Below, piece after piece: positions 19,440-29,199 of a stretch of DNA of 64,000 bases (position 1 is its first letter; every line of letters begins with the position of its first letter). The notes under the pieces are model-generated. The model was not told where the DNA came from and made no database searches. It worked only from the letters and a program-made list of their open reading frames with translations. The position numbers and the translations under genes were made by a program. This DNA is from Phytohabitans flavus (GTDB taxonomy: Bacteria; Actinomycetota; Actinomycetes; Mycobacteriales; Micromonosporaceae): contig NZ_AP022870.1 of assembly GCF_011764545.1 (NCBI RefSeq), positions 1,100,001-1,164,000 of the forward strand, in the 5' to 3' direction.

Positions 19440-20193
19440 CTGCGCTCGGACTTGGGCGGCCCTTCGATGACTTGGTAGCCGACCATGGAGCGCTGTTGAC
19501 AACGGTGAGCTGCCGGCGGTCCAGGTCGAGGTCCTGCCACCGTAGCCCGGCTGCTTCAGCGCGGCCTAGGCCGCGTAGGGCGACCAGCCACCGCAGCGCG
19601 TACAACGGGTCGTCCTGGACGTACTCAAGGAATGCGGCAGTCTGGGCGACGGTCCAGACCGCGACCGGCGGCCGGACGCCGTCGGTCTGCCAGGACTCGA
19701 CCCGGCCGTCGGTCCACACCACCGCGTGCGGGCGGCGCGGCTGCGGCATCTCCACCCGCCGGGCCGGGTTGTCGCTCACCGGGCCGTCGCGGATCGCGGC
19801 GTTGTACGCCGCGCGCAGCGTGGCTCCGAGCCGCTGCATCGTCGACGCGGTCCGCGGGCGGCCGGTGTCCGGGCTGATAGCGGACTCGGCGAACATCGCG
19901 GTCAGGTGCCGGCCGGTCACCTCCGCCGGGCGCAGGTGACCGATCGTCGGGACCAGGTCCTTCTCCACGTGCCGGGCGTAGATGTGGAGCGTGGCGGGTC
20001 GGATCGACCGTCGGGTGGTCAGCCAGTACCGCAGCCACTGCGCCACCGTCCACGTCCGCCCGGCGAACTGCTTCCGCGACTGCGCCACCAACTCCACGCT
20101 CGACCTGCCCGCGACACCTGCGATAGACCCGCTTGCCCGTCTGCTCGTCACGGCAGCCGCACTGCTTGAAGCCCCCGCCCATCGTCGCCGCAC
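19440..20193 (-). pseudogene. Tyrosine-type site-specific integrase, truncated
   Basis: The minus strand encodes a SAM-like core-binding domain (FAGRTWTVAQWLRYWLTTR, then IGHLRPAEVTGRHLTAMF) and the start of the catalytic domain with the first-Arg box LRGLGRAEAAGLRWQDLDL. After a frame break GYQVIEGPPKSERR follows. The rest of the catalytic domain, including the nucleophilic Tyr, is missing. The N-terminal Cys-rich part (GGGFKQCGCRDEQTGKR) is present near 20170-20190 in another frame. It is an integrase of the actinomycete ICE/prophage type, no longer functional. Confidence 0.75.
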
Positions 20194-20398
20194 CCCTCAT
20201 CGCCTTCACCTTGAGACCACGATCGATGAGCCGGCGCGAGACAGCTGCTACCCAAGCGGGTGACGAAGGGCCAAGGCCAAGAAGAGGATCGATCTTCTCA
20301 TGCCGAGACGAGCCGACCATCGTCGTGGCCGACGCAAGTCCTTGATCGACTCACTCATCTAGCCGATGTGCGGGCATCTGGCTCCTCCGGCCTGACCT
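20194..20398. other. Intergenic DNA without a recognised gene
   Basis: This short stretch separates the start of the integrase remnant from the sulfatase stop. No att-like repeat or tRNA could be seen. Confidence 0.4.
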
Positions 20399-21823
20399 CT
20401 ACTGTGTGGGATAGGGGAGCAGAGTGGCGTCGATCGCTTCCCACGCGGCCCGGAGCGCGGCGAGGTCGGCGGGGCGCTTGCGGGCCAGGTTTGCGCATTC
20501 GCGTGGGTCCTGAGAGAGGTCGTACAGGAACGGCCGGCCCTCCGGGTCGCGGAAGTACTTCAGGTTTCCGCGGCGCAGGGCGTGGGCGTTGCGCCTGCGC
20601 CAGAACAGGTCGTGGCCGGGCGCTGCCTGCCCTCCCACCAGGTGCCCGGCCAGGCTCCTGCCGTCCAGGGGGTAGTCGGGATGCGGGCGGGCACCGGCGA
20701 GGTCGAGGAACGTGGCCGTGAAGTCCATGGTGATCACAGGTGTATGGCTGACTCTGCCGGAGGGCAGGGCGGCCGGCCAGCTGAGGATGGCCGGGACCCG
20801 GATGCCGCCCTCGCGGACCTCGCCCTTGAGGCCCGCCAGCGGCCACAGGTAGGAGAACCGTTCGCCGCCGTTGTCGCTGGTGAACAGAATGACGGTGTCG
20901 CGGCGCCGGCCGGTGCGCTCGAGCGCGCGCAGGATCTTTCCCACGGCGGCGTCCAGCGACTCCACCATCTCGGCGTATTTCTCCCGGTTGCCGCCATCGA
21001 GGTGGAACAGCGGGCCGGGGAAGCCGACCTCACCGGCCAGCAGCCGGGCGGTCAGTTCCTTGCTGGTCTCCTGGTCGTTCGGCCCTTCCCACGGACAGTG
21101 CGGCGTGGTGAAGTTGACGTTCGCCAGCCACGGCTCGGAGTGCCGTTCGGAGATGAAGTCAACGGTCTTCTCGGTGACGATGTCGGTGTAGTAGCGCAAG
21201 TCCTGTACGGAAACCTCGTTCTCGTACAGATCGTACTCACCATTGGTGTTGATCTTGGAGAAGTAGTCCATCTCGCCGTGGAAGCTGCCGAAGAACTCGT
21301 CCCAGCCTAGCCGGGTGGGACTGAACCATGGCAGGAAGCCACAGTGCCACTTGCCGAACATCCTGGTCCGGTAGCCGCGGTCCTTGAGCAGGCTGGCCAG
21401 CGTGGGATGTCCGATCGGGATGCCGTTCAGTTCGCTGGGCCTCTCGATCGGCTCGGCGAGGCCGCCGGGCAGCCGGCCCGGGTAGCGGCCGGTGTATAGG
21501 CCGATCCGGGTGGGCGAGCACATTGGGGACGCCGAGTAGCCCTGGGTGAACCGGATGCCGGACAACGCGAGCCGGTCGATGTTCGGGGTCTTGAGGTCCG
21601 GCGCTCCGTAGGACGACAAGTCGGCCCAGCCGAGGTCGTCGGCCAGGATCACCAGGATGTTGGGTCGTTCAGGGGCGGGACCGCGCTCCCGAGGGCGGAA
21701 CTCGGTCTCCTGCGCCTCGTTGGCCGGCGCCCAGCCGGGCAGAACTGTCGCGCCAGCAGCGGCACCGGCGGCCGCCCCGAGCAGGCCACGCCGGGTGAAC
21801 GACGCCGCATGTGAGGAATCCAT
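20399..21823 (-). CDS. Tat-exported type I sulfatase
   Basis: The 474-residue product begins with a twin-arginine signal (TRRGLLGAAAGAAAGATVLPG). It has the metal ligands of sulfatases (LADDLGW, Asp62-Asp63), the formylglycine motif C-S-P-T-R with Cys102 followed by IGLYTGR, FGKWHCG, and SDNGGE with the remaining metal ligands. It should hydrolyse a sulfate ester outside the cell after Cys102 is oxidised by a formylglycine-generating enzyme, which is not in this window. The length is typical. No transporter or partner gene adjoins it, so the substrate is unknown. Confidence 0.93.
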   Translation of the reverse strand: MDSSHAASFTRRGLLGAAAGAAAGATVLPGWAPANEAQETEFRPRERGPAPERPNILVILADDLGWADLSSYGAPDLKTPNIDRLALSGIRFTQGYSASPMCSPTRIGLYTGRYPGRLPGGLAEPIERPSELNGIPIGHPTLASLLKDRGYRTRMFGKWHCGFLPWFSPTRLGWDEFFGSFHGEMDYFSKINTNGEYDLYENEVSVQDLRYYTDIVTEKTVDFISERHSEPWLANVNFTTPHCPWEGPNDQETSKELTARLLAGEVGFPGPLFHLDGGNREKYAEMVESLDAAVGKILRALERTGRRRDTVILFTSDNGGERFSYLWPLAGLKGEVREGGIRVPAILSWPAALPSGRVSHTPVITMDFTATFLDLAGARPHPDYPLDGRSLAGHLVGGQAAPGHDLFWRRRNAHALRRGNLKYFRDPEGRPFLYDLSQDPRECANLARKRPADLAALRAAWEAIDATLLPYPTQ

Positions 21824-22177
21824 CTTTTGGTACGACCTCTCGTCGATAAAGCTCTTCTCCGTTCTACCGACGTCGCCGGACCGTAACCACGGCCCAACAA
21901 TCCCCCTCTACGCCGGGGTGGGAGGCGGCGCGCAACCTCATGACGCGCGCACATCTGCCGCAGACAATGCTCGCCGGGCCCTCCTCCTCGGCCCGTAACC
22001 GTGCGTGAGCGGAGGGTCCGGTTGTCCTGTGCCAGTTCAGCTGAGGCGGGCATGGTCCTCTGGGGGTGGGATGCCTCGGTTTTGGTGGCGGGCAGTGAGG
22101 TTGGGTTTGCCATTGAAGTTGAGGCAACCCGCGGGACTTGGCTGGTGGGATCTCGGTGGTTCGTGGACGTTCAGGGG
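21824..22177. other. Intergenic DNA between the sulfatase start and an APH fragment
   Basis: This stretch holds the sulfatase promoter region and about 200 bases with only chance frames. Nothing else is recognised. Confidence 0.45.
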
Positions 22178-22864
22178 TCAGCCGAGCTCGGCTTCGGTGA
22201 TGAGTTGTGTGAGCAACGAACGGTGGTGGTGCGGGCGATTTCTTCGGCGAAGGGGCGGACGCGGATGCCGGTCCCAGTCGATGACGGCGTTGATGGTGTG
22301 GTCGGTCCAGATGATGTTGCGGTGTTGCAGGTCGCCGTGGGTCCAGCCGTAGGGTCCGGCGGGTTCGTCGCTGGTTGGCCGCTCGTGGGCGTGCTTGTCG
22401 ATCAGTTGGATGCGCTGTTCGAGTAGTTCGATGACTTCGCGGTCGAAGGCGGCGTGGGCGGCTGCTGCGGCGGTGCGGAAGCGTTCGGCTTCGGCGAGGG
22501 CGTGGTCGGGCTGGATTACGCGTGCTGCTGGTGGCTGGCCGACCGGTGGTAGGTCGGCGGGCGTGTCGGGGTCGTTGAGGGTGCGGTGGATTTGGCCGAT
22601 CACGGTGCCGAGGTGTTGTGCCTGCCAGACGGTGAGGTTAGGCCCGGTGGGATGGTGCCCGTCGATCCAGGGCAGGACGCAATACGCGCCGTCGGTCAGG
22701 GTGATCACTGGGTGCCCGCCACAGGTGAGCGCGGGTGAGCAGACGAGGATGCCCGCGCGGTGGAGGGCGGCAACCACACGGAGATTGCGGGTCGCGGTTT
22801 CGGCGGCGATGTCGCGGAGCCGTTTGATGGCGTAATCGCCGGTGGCGGTCGTGAGCCCCGCGAT
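22178..22864 (-). pseudogene. Aminoglycoside-phosphotransferase-like kinase, interrupted by an ISL3 element
   Basis: The minus strand encodes an APH/choline-kinase-fold fragment. It contains the catalytic loop THGDLQHRNIIW and the metal-site region INAVIDWDR. The N-terminal lobe is reduced to [20 protein letters not shown], and homology stops where the ISL3 transposase region begins at about 22865. Past DWDR the frame breaks. I infer that insertion of the IS removed the 5' part. The substrate is unknown. Confidence 0.65.
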
Positions 22865-24362
22865 GTGATCAAGGTGTTGTTGCCTCAGCTGTCTTTGTTG
22901 CTGATCGACGAGGTGAGACAGGAAGGGATGACGGTGGTCGTGCGGGCCAGGACGCCATCGGTCGCGGTGGCCTGTCCGCAGTGCAGCCGGCCGTCGCGGC
23001 GGGTGCATGGGTATCACGTTCGCCGTCTGGCTGACCTGCCGGCGGCTGGCCGTGGCGTGGTCGTTGAGCTGCGGGTCCGGCGTCTGTTGTGCCAGAGCGG
23101 CGATTGCGGGCGGCGCACGTTCCGGGAACAGGTCCCCGGGCTGGCGCAGCGGTGGGCGCGACGGACGAGGCAGCTGACCGCCCTGATCGCAGACCTGGCC
23201 GTTACTCTGGCTGGCCGGGCCGGCGCGGCGGTGCTGGCACGGCTGGGTGTGGCCGTGTCGCGTACCACGGTGTTGCGGGTCCTCATGGGCCTGCCGACCG
23301 CGAGCGAGCCGGCGCCCACCGTGTTGAGCGTGGATGACTTCGCGTTGCGCCGCGGTCGCCGGTACGCGACGCTGCTGATCGACGCGGTCACGCACCGCCG
23401 TGTTGACGTGCTGCCCGACCGCAAGGCGGCGACCCTGGCCGCGTGGCTGCGTGAGCATCCGCAGGTGCGGGTGGTGTGCCGTGACGGGTCGGCTGCTTAT
23501 GCCGAGGCGATCCGGGACGGTGCACCGCAGGCGGTGCAGGTCAGTGACCGGTGGCATCTGTGGGCCAACCTCGGCAAGGCGGTCGAGAAGACCGTGGTCG
23601 CACACAGCGGCCGGCCCGCCTCGCCAGACCCCTGAACTCGACGAGCGGACCCGGACGCGGCACGCCGCCGTCCATGCCCTGCTCAACGACGGGGTTGGCC
23701 TGCTGGAATGTGCCCGCCGGCTCGGCTGGGCGCTGAACACGGTCAAGCGCTACGCCCGCGCCGCCACCGCCGATGACCTGCGACGGCCTGCGAAGTACCG
23801 GCGCACGTTGGTCGACCCCTATCGTGACCACCTACGCCGCCGGCGCGGCGACGAGCCCGGCATCGCGGTCACCCGGCTGCTGGCCGAGATCCGCGAGCTG
23901 GGCTATACCGGCAGCGCGAACCTGCTCGTGCGTTACCTCAACCAGGGCCGTGCCGACGCCGAACGCATCCCGCCGTCACCGCGCCGGCTCGTCGGCTGGC
24001 TCATGAGCCGACCCGACAACCTGGTCGACGAGCACCGCAGCCACCTGGACGACCTGCTGGCCGTCTGCCCGCACCTGACCACCCTTAACCAACGGATCCA
24101 CGAGTTCGCCGGCCTGCTCACCCACCGCCGCGGACAAGACCTCGACACCTGGATGACCACAGTGGACAACGACGACCTGCCAGCCCTGCACGCGTTCATC
24201 CACGGCCTGCGAATGGACCTGCCCGCCGTCGTAGCCGGCCTGACCCTGCCCTACAGCAACGGCCCCATCGAAGGCGCCAACACCAAGGTCAAACTCCTCA
24301 AACGACAGATGTACGGCCGCGCCGAATTCCCACTCCTACGCCAACGAATCCTGCTCGCATAG
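22865..24362 (+). mobile_element. ISL3-family transposase (one frame break)
   Basis: The first frame has the Cys zinc-binding head ([14 protein letters not shown], then [11 protein letters not shown]), the DDE start [11 protein letters not shown] and [11 protein letters not shown], and WHLWANL. The second frame carries the HTH insert and the final SNGPIEGANTKVKLLKRQMY with the catalytic Glu. Adding one C to CCCC at 23629-23632 joins them ([12 protein letters not shown]) into one protein of about 500 residues. GTG 22865 or 22874 is the likely start. I could not identify terminal inverted repeats. It lies inside the APH-like gene. Confidence 0.82.
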
Positions 24363-24414
24363 ACCAACCACCACCACCGTCTCCGCGCCAGAGCCCAAAA
24401 CCTGACAGGATGCG

Positions 24415-25011
24415 TCAGGGTTCGATAACCGCACGGCCGCCGCGGCGTAGGCCGTCGACAAGGACAGCGACGATGCGCTGGTTGTGTTCGGGCCCTCGCC
24501 CGGGTACGGGCCGGCACAGCGAAGTGATGGCGTGGAGCAGATCCTCGGCGCCGATGTCGTCGCGGACCGTGCCGTCGGCCACAGCGGCGTCGAGCAGTGC
24601 CGCGAGGGTTGGGCCGAGCCGCTGAAGGAAATAGTCGGGCAGCCCTTCGAACGCCGGATCGCCCGAGTGCAGCGCTGAGGCGAGTCCGCGTTTGGTCGCG
24701 AGCAGTTCGGTGAACCGGTGGATCCACCTGATGAGCGCTTCCGCCGGCGCGTGCCCGGCGCTCAGGGCCGGGCCCGCGTCGGCGACGGCGTCGATCCCGC
24801 TCTCCACCACGGCTTTGACCAGGTCAGAGCGCTGCGGGAAGTGCCGGTACAGCGTGCCGACTCCTACGCCGGCCAGGTCGGTGATCTCCTTCGCCGGTGC
24901 GTCCACGCCGGAGGTGGCGAAGACGGTCCTCGCGGCCTCGATCAACGCGTCGACGTTGCGTCGCGCGTCGGCACGCCGCCGCGGCGCCAGCGTCTTGTCC
25001 TGGGACACCAC
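24415..25011 (-). CDS. TetR/AcrR family repressor
   Basis: The product starts at one of two adjacent GTG codons (25011 or 25008), placed behind AGGGG. It has a TetR HTH (ITDLAGVGVGTLYRHFPQRSDL) and a C-terminal domain of the SBP-type (LLDAAVADGTVRDDIGAEDLLHA). It is divergent from the aldo-keto reductase at 25122, and a perfect palindrome lies between them. Regulation of that reductase is therefore likely. Confidence 0.88.
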   Translation of the reverse strand: MVSQDKTLAPRRRADARRNVDALIEAARTVFATSGVDAPAKEITDLAGVGVGTLYRHFPQRSDLVKAVVESGIDAVADAGPALSAGHAPAEALIRWIHRFTELLATKRGLASALHSGDPAFEGLPDYFLQRLGPTLAALLDAAVADGTVRDDIGAEDLLHAITSLCRPVPGRGPEHNQRIVAVLVDGLRRGGRAVIEP

Positions 25012-25031
25012 ATCACCCCTGCTTGCATAAG

Positions 25032-25046
25032 CGGAAAGTCTTTCCG
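25032..25046. promoter_or_regulatory. Perfect palindrome CGGAAAGTCTTTCCG, TetR operator candidate
   Basis: A 15-bp palindrome (7+1+7) lies 20 bases upstream of the tetR start. A second, imperfect copy with CGGAAAG-type half sites (CTTTCCG at about 25065-25071) lies nearer the aldo-keto reductase. The arrangement fits autoregulation plus control of the divergent gene. Confidence 0.65.
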
Positions 25047-25121
25047 TATAGTTCCGGAATAGCTTTCCGTTTATCGCAGCGTACGGCATCCGCCCGGCGC
25101 CGACCACCACAGGGAGATCCC

Positions 25122-26139
25122 ATGCACTACCGCACCCTCGGCCGGACCGGCATCCAGGTCAGCCCCTACGCTCTCGGCACCCTGATGTTCGCCACCGCCA
25201 TGGGCAATGCCCCGGGGACTCGGCCCGCATCATCCACAAGGCGCTGGACGCCGGCATCAACTTCGTCGACACCGCCGACGCCTACGGCGACTCTGAGGAC
25301 GTCGTCGGCAAAGCCTTGGAAGGGCGCCGGGACGATGTCGTGCTTGCCACCAAGTTCAGCCGCCCGACCGGGCAGGATCCCAACCACCAGGGCGCCTCAC
25401 GGCGCTGGATCGTCACCGCCGTGGAGAGTTCGCTGCGTCGCCTGCGGACCGACTACATCGACCTCTACCAACTTCACCGCCCCGATCCGGGTACTGACAT
25501 CGAGGAAACCCTCTCCGCGCTGACCGACCTGATCCGCGGCGGCAAGGTCCGCGCGATCGGCGCGTCGCAAACCCCTGTCTCCGGAATCGTCGAGGCCCAA
25601 TGGGTCGCCGAGCGGCGAGGCCTCGCGCGGTTCCACACCGAGCAGCCGGCCTACTCGATCCTCAACCGCGGTATCGAGCGCGAGATCCTGCCCACCACCC
25701 AACGCTTCGGCATGGGCACCCTGGTTTGGGGTCCGCTCGGCCAGGGACTGCTGACCGGCCGCGTACGCAAGAACCAGGACAACGACCTACGGCGCGCCGG
25801 ACTCTTCCAGCATCTCAACGACGAGCGCCGGCTCGACGCGGTCGAAAAGCTCATCCCGCTCGCCGCCGAGGCGGGACTACCCATGACCCACCTCGCGATG
25901 GCGTTCACCATCGCCCACCCCGGCGTCACCAGCGCACTGATCGGCGTTCGCACCATGGACCACCTCGACGCCCTGCTCACCGGCCTGGACGTCACCCTCA
26001 CCGACGACATCCTCGACCGCATCGACGAAATCGTCCCGCCCGGCACCGACATCGGCACGCTCGACCAGGCGTACCAACCCCCGCGCTGGCGAACCCGGAC
26101 CTGCGCCGCCGCCCAATCACCGCCCGCGCCGCAGCCTGA
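25122..26139 (+). CDS. Aldo-keto reductase (two frame breaks)
   Basis: This is an AKR of the NADPH-dependent 'general stress/oxidoreductase' type. It begins MHYRTLGRTGIQVSPYALGT with AGGGAG upstream, and continues in another frame with DTADAYGDSEDVVGKALEG (Asp and Tyr of the tetrad), ATKFS (Lys) and DLYQLHRPD (His). It ends in a third frame with ANPDLRRRPITARAAA. The breaks fall at GGGG 25214-25217 and CCCCC 26078-26082, and one base added to each gives one protein of about 339 residues. Divergent from the TetR gene at 24415, it is the probable target of that repressor. Confidence 0.8.
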
Positions 26140-26154
26140 CCGGCTGGGTTAGTG

Positions 26155-26361
26155 CATGCGACGCTGAACACCGAATCCACACCGGACACCGTCGGCGAGG
26201 TCGCCGAGATCACCGACCTACTACCCAACCTGAGCCACCGGCCAGCCGGACTACGGGTGTTGGCCCGATGCATCAAACCGCTGCGCGACACCACCGCAAA
26301 ACCCTTGCCCGGCCCCGGACAAACTCGAACTCGACCTTCTGAAGCGCACTGGATCTTGTAG
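26155..26361 (+). mobile_element. Possible IS1380-family transposase fragment
   Basis: The frame contains VAEITDLLPNLSHRPAGLR followed by VLARCIKPLRD. It resembles the segment of IS1380 transposases that follows the second catalytic block (VaEiTdLl..wPaGmRvivR.e.p). The match is partial and short, so this is tentative. Confidence 0.35.
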
Positions 26362-26780
26362 AGGGCGACAGCATATGTGCCAGATGCAATGACCGCCGAG
26401 GCGATCGGCCGTATGTGGCGAGGAGCGGCCGTGGCCCGGGGGTGGCGAGGATCAGGCCGTCGAACCCGTTGTGTTCGGTGGCCTTTGCGAGCCGAACGAA
26501 CCGTCGGGTTCTGTGGTGGGTCCGAGCGCGATATAGAGCCGTACCTGCGCGATCACTGCTCTATTTTCGGCTTGAGGTCCGCCTTGGGGGAGCCCGTGTT
26601 CGCGACCCCGATTTGAATTCACTTCGGCTGCGTGCGGTACGGTCGCACCTAGCCGACGCGCTGGTCTCGCGTTCGAGTGCGATGCACCGCTCCTGGAACT
26701 GCCCCAGGTCGAGTGCCGTGCAACAGCTGGAATGGATTGGCAAGACCCGCGCTGCATCGAGTTCGGGTTCTGGCCGGCAG
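26362..26780. other. No recognisable gene
   Basis: Several long frames exist on both strands but none shows recognisable sequence or a plausible start with a ribosome site. Treat as non-coding or highly decayed. Confidence 0.45.
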
Positions 26781-27300
26781 TTACTCGCGTTTGCGGATCT
26801 CCTCGGCGGCCTGCGGGACGACCTTGAACAGGTCGCCGACCACGCCGAAGTCGGCCAGCTCGAAGATCGGCGCCTCGGCGTCCTTGTTGACCGCGACGAT
26901 CGTCTTGGAGGTCTGCATGCCGGCGCGGTGCTGGATCGCGCCGGAGATGCCCAGCGCCACGTACAGCTGCGGCGACGCGGTCTTGCCGGTCTGCCCGACC
27001 TGGAACTGGTGCGGGTAGAAGCCGGAGTCCACCGCGGCCCGGGACGCGCCCACCGCGCCGCCGAGCAGGTCAGCCAGCTCCTCGACAAGCTTGAAGTTGT
27101 CCGCGTTGCCAACGCCTCGGCCGCCGGAGATGACCACCGAAGCCTCGGTCAGCTCCGGCCGGGCCCCTTCGGCTCCACCTTGCGCTCGACCACGCGGGCC
27201 AGCTTCGCGGTGTCGTCCACGGCGACCTCCAGCGGCACCACCTCGGCGGTGGCCGGGGCCGGTACCGGGGACAGCGAGTTCGGTCGCACGGTGGCCAGCG
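26781..27300 (-). pseudogene. etfA: Electron transfer flavoprotein alpha subunit, C-terminal half
   Basis: The minus strand encodes the FAD-binding half of Etf[53 protein letters not shown] and [19 protein letters not shown]. An upstream piece in a shifted frame reads [20 protein letters not shown]. The break lies in the GGG/CCCC run at 27161-27167. The N-terminal half is absent: at about 27300 the DNA changes to an unrelated fragment on the plus strand. EtfB is not nearby. It cannot make a working ETF. Confidence 0.8.
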
Positions 27301-27309
27301 GCAGCCCTG

Positions 27310-27507
27310 CCGGACGGCTGGGACAACCGGCAATGCGGATATCTGCTGTTCGGACCGCCGTACGACGCGATGGCCCGGCAGGCCCGCGAGCGCGGCTGGG
27401 ACGTCGACCAGGTCCCCGGCCGGCACCTGCACCAACTCGTCGACCCCGACACGGTGACCAGACACATCCTCGCCATGACCGCCGGCTGGTCCCGCCCCGC
27501 CGACTGA
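27310..27507 (+). pseudogene. Alpha/beta hydrolase, C-terminal fragment
   Basis: The plus strand reads [20 protein letters not shown], then [20 protein letters not shown] and [16 protein letters not shown]. It looks like the end of an actinomycete alpha/beta hydrolase, with HLHQ containing the catalytic-His region. Nothing upstream remains; it abuts the truncated etfA head to head. Confidence 0.55.
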
Positions 27508-27668
27508 GCCGACACTCAAACCGCGACCAACCAGCGCTACCTAACGCGCCAGCGACACCCGACGCACAGTCATGCCGATGAGCGGATGTGTTGAGGTTGC
27601 GGGGTGGTGATGCTTCGCGGTCCTCGGACGCGCCTGGTCGTAGCGTTTCCAGCCGGTAGGGTCGCGGG

Positions 27669-28937
27669 GTGACGACGAGTGCCGGTCCTGGGGCTAACCG
27701 TCCGCTGGAGCTGGGGCGGTGGAGGTGGGAGCATTCGGTCGGCCCGGGTTGGCTGCTGCTTGGTGATGTCGGCTTTGAGGGCTTCTACGAGGACGACATT
27801 CCGCTGGCGCTGTGCGCGCAGATCCAAGGACTGTTCGTCGACTTGCCGCCTCGGCCGCGGGAGCGGTTCACGCTCGTCGGCTGCGCCCCGGTCGGTGCGC
27901 TTGCCGACCTGCTCGATCGGCTGCCCGCCGAGGCACTCGGCACCGAACGAGCCTGGCTGGGTGACATCTCGATAATGGCGCCACCGCCAGACGTGCCGCC
28001 GGTCTGGTGGGGCGAGTACCTCGGCGACGTCGTCGTGGTCGCTTGCCGGCCGAGCATTACGATGCCGGAAGCCGTGGACGTCGATCTCGACGGGTTCGTG
28101 GACGTCTATGACCGCACGGAGGCGGTGGTACGTCCTGGCGACGTTGACGAATTCGTCCTTCTAGGCCGGAACGAGGCGCCCTACGGCACGTGTCGGGACG
28201 TCACGGGTGTGTTCCGCGAGCAGGCTGCACCGCCGGTGCCGCAGGTCCGGCTGCTCGGTTGCCGACCGGATACTCCGTTGCTGGCCGCGCTGGGCGCGGT
28301 CGGGCGGTCGACGGAGGCCGCCCGGCGTCGCCGCCGGATCCACGCCGAGGTGTACATGGTGGCCGCCGATGGTTCGGCCAGCCAGGTGATCGGCGCCGTG
28401 GTTTCTGGAACGGTCAATGCAGGTGAGCCGTCGCGGCTCGGTGCCGGACTGTTCGACGTGACCGTCGACAGCGACTCGCGGGAACCGCTGCCGCTAGGGA
28501 TCCTCGGCATCCTGGAGCATTGGTACGCCCGACGGCCGGCTGAGAAGAATTTGTGGGCCGGCTACGACCGGGAGTTGCGCCACCACTGGGCCGCAGTGGC
28601 TCTGGCCCACCGGTCGGATGTGGCCGACCGGCCGGCCGGCGCCACGTATGACCTCGACGGCCGGTTCGTGACCGATATCGAAGGGTTCTACTGCGCGATC
28701 GGCGAGGCGATCAACGGCCCGGGCGGATACTTCGGCTGGAACCTCGACGCGTTCGACGACTGTCTCGCCGGGAGGTTCGGGGCGCGGGTACCGTTTCGGC
28801 TGGTGTGGCACGACTCGGCCGTTGCCCGCGAGCACCTCGTCGCCGGCTACGACCGGCGTCGCCTGGGTCCGGCGATCACCTTGGAGTACCTGCTGGACAT
28901 GCTCGCGGCGCACCACGTCGAGATCGACTTGCGCTGA
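27669..28937 (+). CDS. Barstar-domain protein with a long N-terminal region
   Basis: The 422-residue product starts at GTG 27669. Its last 95 residues form a barstar (barnase-inhibitor) domain: YDLDGRFVTDIEGFYCAIGE, then GGYFGWNLDAFDDCLAGRFG with the conserved G.NLDA..DCL core, and a final LLDMLAAHHVEIDLR. The first 320 residues are not recognised. They look like a compact cytoplasmic alpha/beta protein with a Trp/Gly-rich head (GPGWLLLGDVGFEGFY) and repeats of the GC(A/R)P pattern (LVGCAP, LLGCRP). Barstar domains inhibit barnase-type ribonucleases by binding the active site. No RNase toxin gene adjoins, so this is an orphan immunity-type protein or a regulator using the fold. Confidence 0.75.
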   Translation: MTTSAGPGANRPLELGRWRWEHSVGPGWLLLGDVGFEGFYEDDIPLALCAQIQGLFVDLPPRPRERFTLVGCAPVGALADLLDRLPAEALGTERAWLGDISIMAPPPDVPPVWWGEYLGDVVVVACRPSITMPEAVDVDLDGFVDVYDRTEAVVRPGDVDEFVLLGRNEAPYGTCRDVTGVFREQAAPPVPQVRLLGCRPDTPLLAALGAVGRSTEAARRRRRIHAEVYMVAADGSASQVIGAVVSGTVNAGEPSRLGAGLFDVTVDSDSREPLPLGILGILEHWYARRPAEKNLWAGYDRELRHHWAAVALAHRSDVADRPAGATYDLDGRFVTDIEGFYCAIGEAINGPGGYFGWNLDAFDDCLAGRFGARVPFRLVWHDSAVAREHLVAGYDRRRLGPAITLEYLLDMLAAHHVEIDLR

Positions 28938-29199
28938 GGCATCAGCCGACGCCGACTACGGCTACGTCACCCGGTCAAACCGACGAACGACCGGAATCAA
29001 ACGGTGTACTCGGCGGGTCCACCGATCCTCCGTATTAGCCGTCAACGGGGTGTCTCGTCGTCCTAGTTTGCGATCGGGCACGGTTGGCGGCAGGTGGGTC
29101 CGTTGGTTACCGCGCCGCACGATCACGGCGGTCTGCGAACCGGCCTAGCTCCGCATGGGCGGACGTCGCGATGATTGCCGTGTCGTGGCCCTTACCCGT
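28938..29199. other. No recognisable gene
   Basis: No frame in this stretch looks coding. A minus-strand frame ending at 29107 (GFEASTGKGHDTAIIATSAH) could be a short gene end, but it matches nothing I know. Confidence 0.35.

Noticed and set aside
23600..23640. Programmed frameshift in the ISL3 transposase
   Set aside because: There is no A-rich slippery heptamer or stimulating structure evident, and a one-C undercall explains the break as for the other genes.
22178..23746. A single 522-residue minus-strand protein
   Set aside because: Only the part below about 22865 has kinase motifs; the rest is the reverse complement of the ISL3 transposase.
27669..28937. Barstar protein as part of a toxin-immunity pair
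   Set aside because: Neighbouring genes are an alpha/beta-hydrolase fragment and an AlbA_2 fragment; neither is a ribonuclease toxin.
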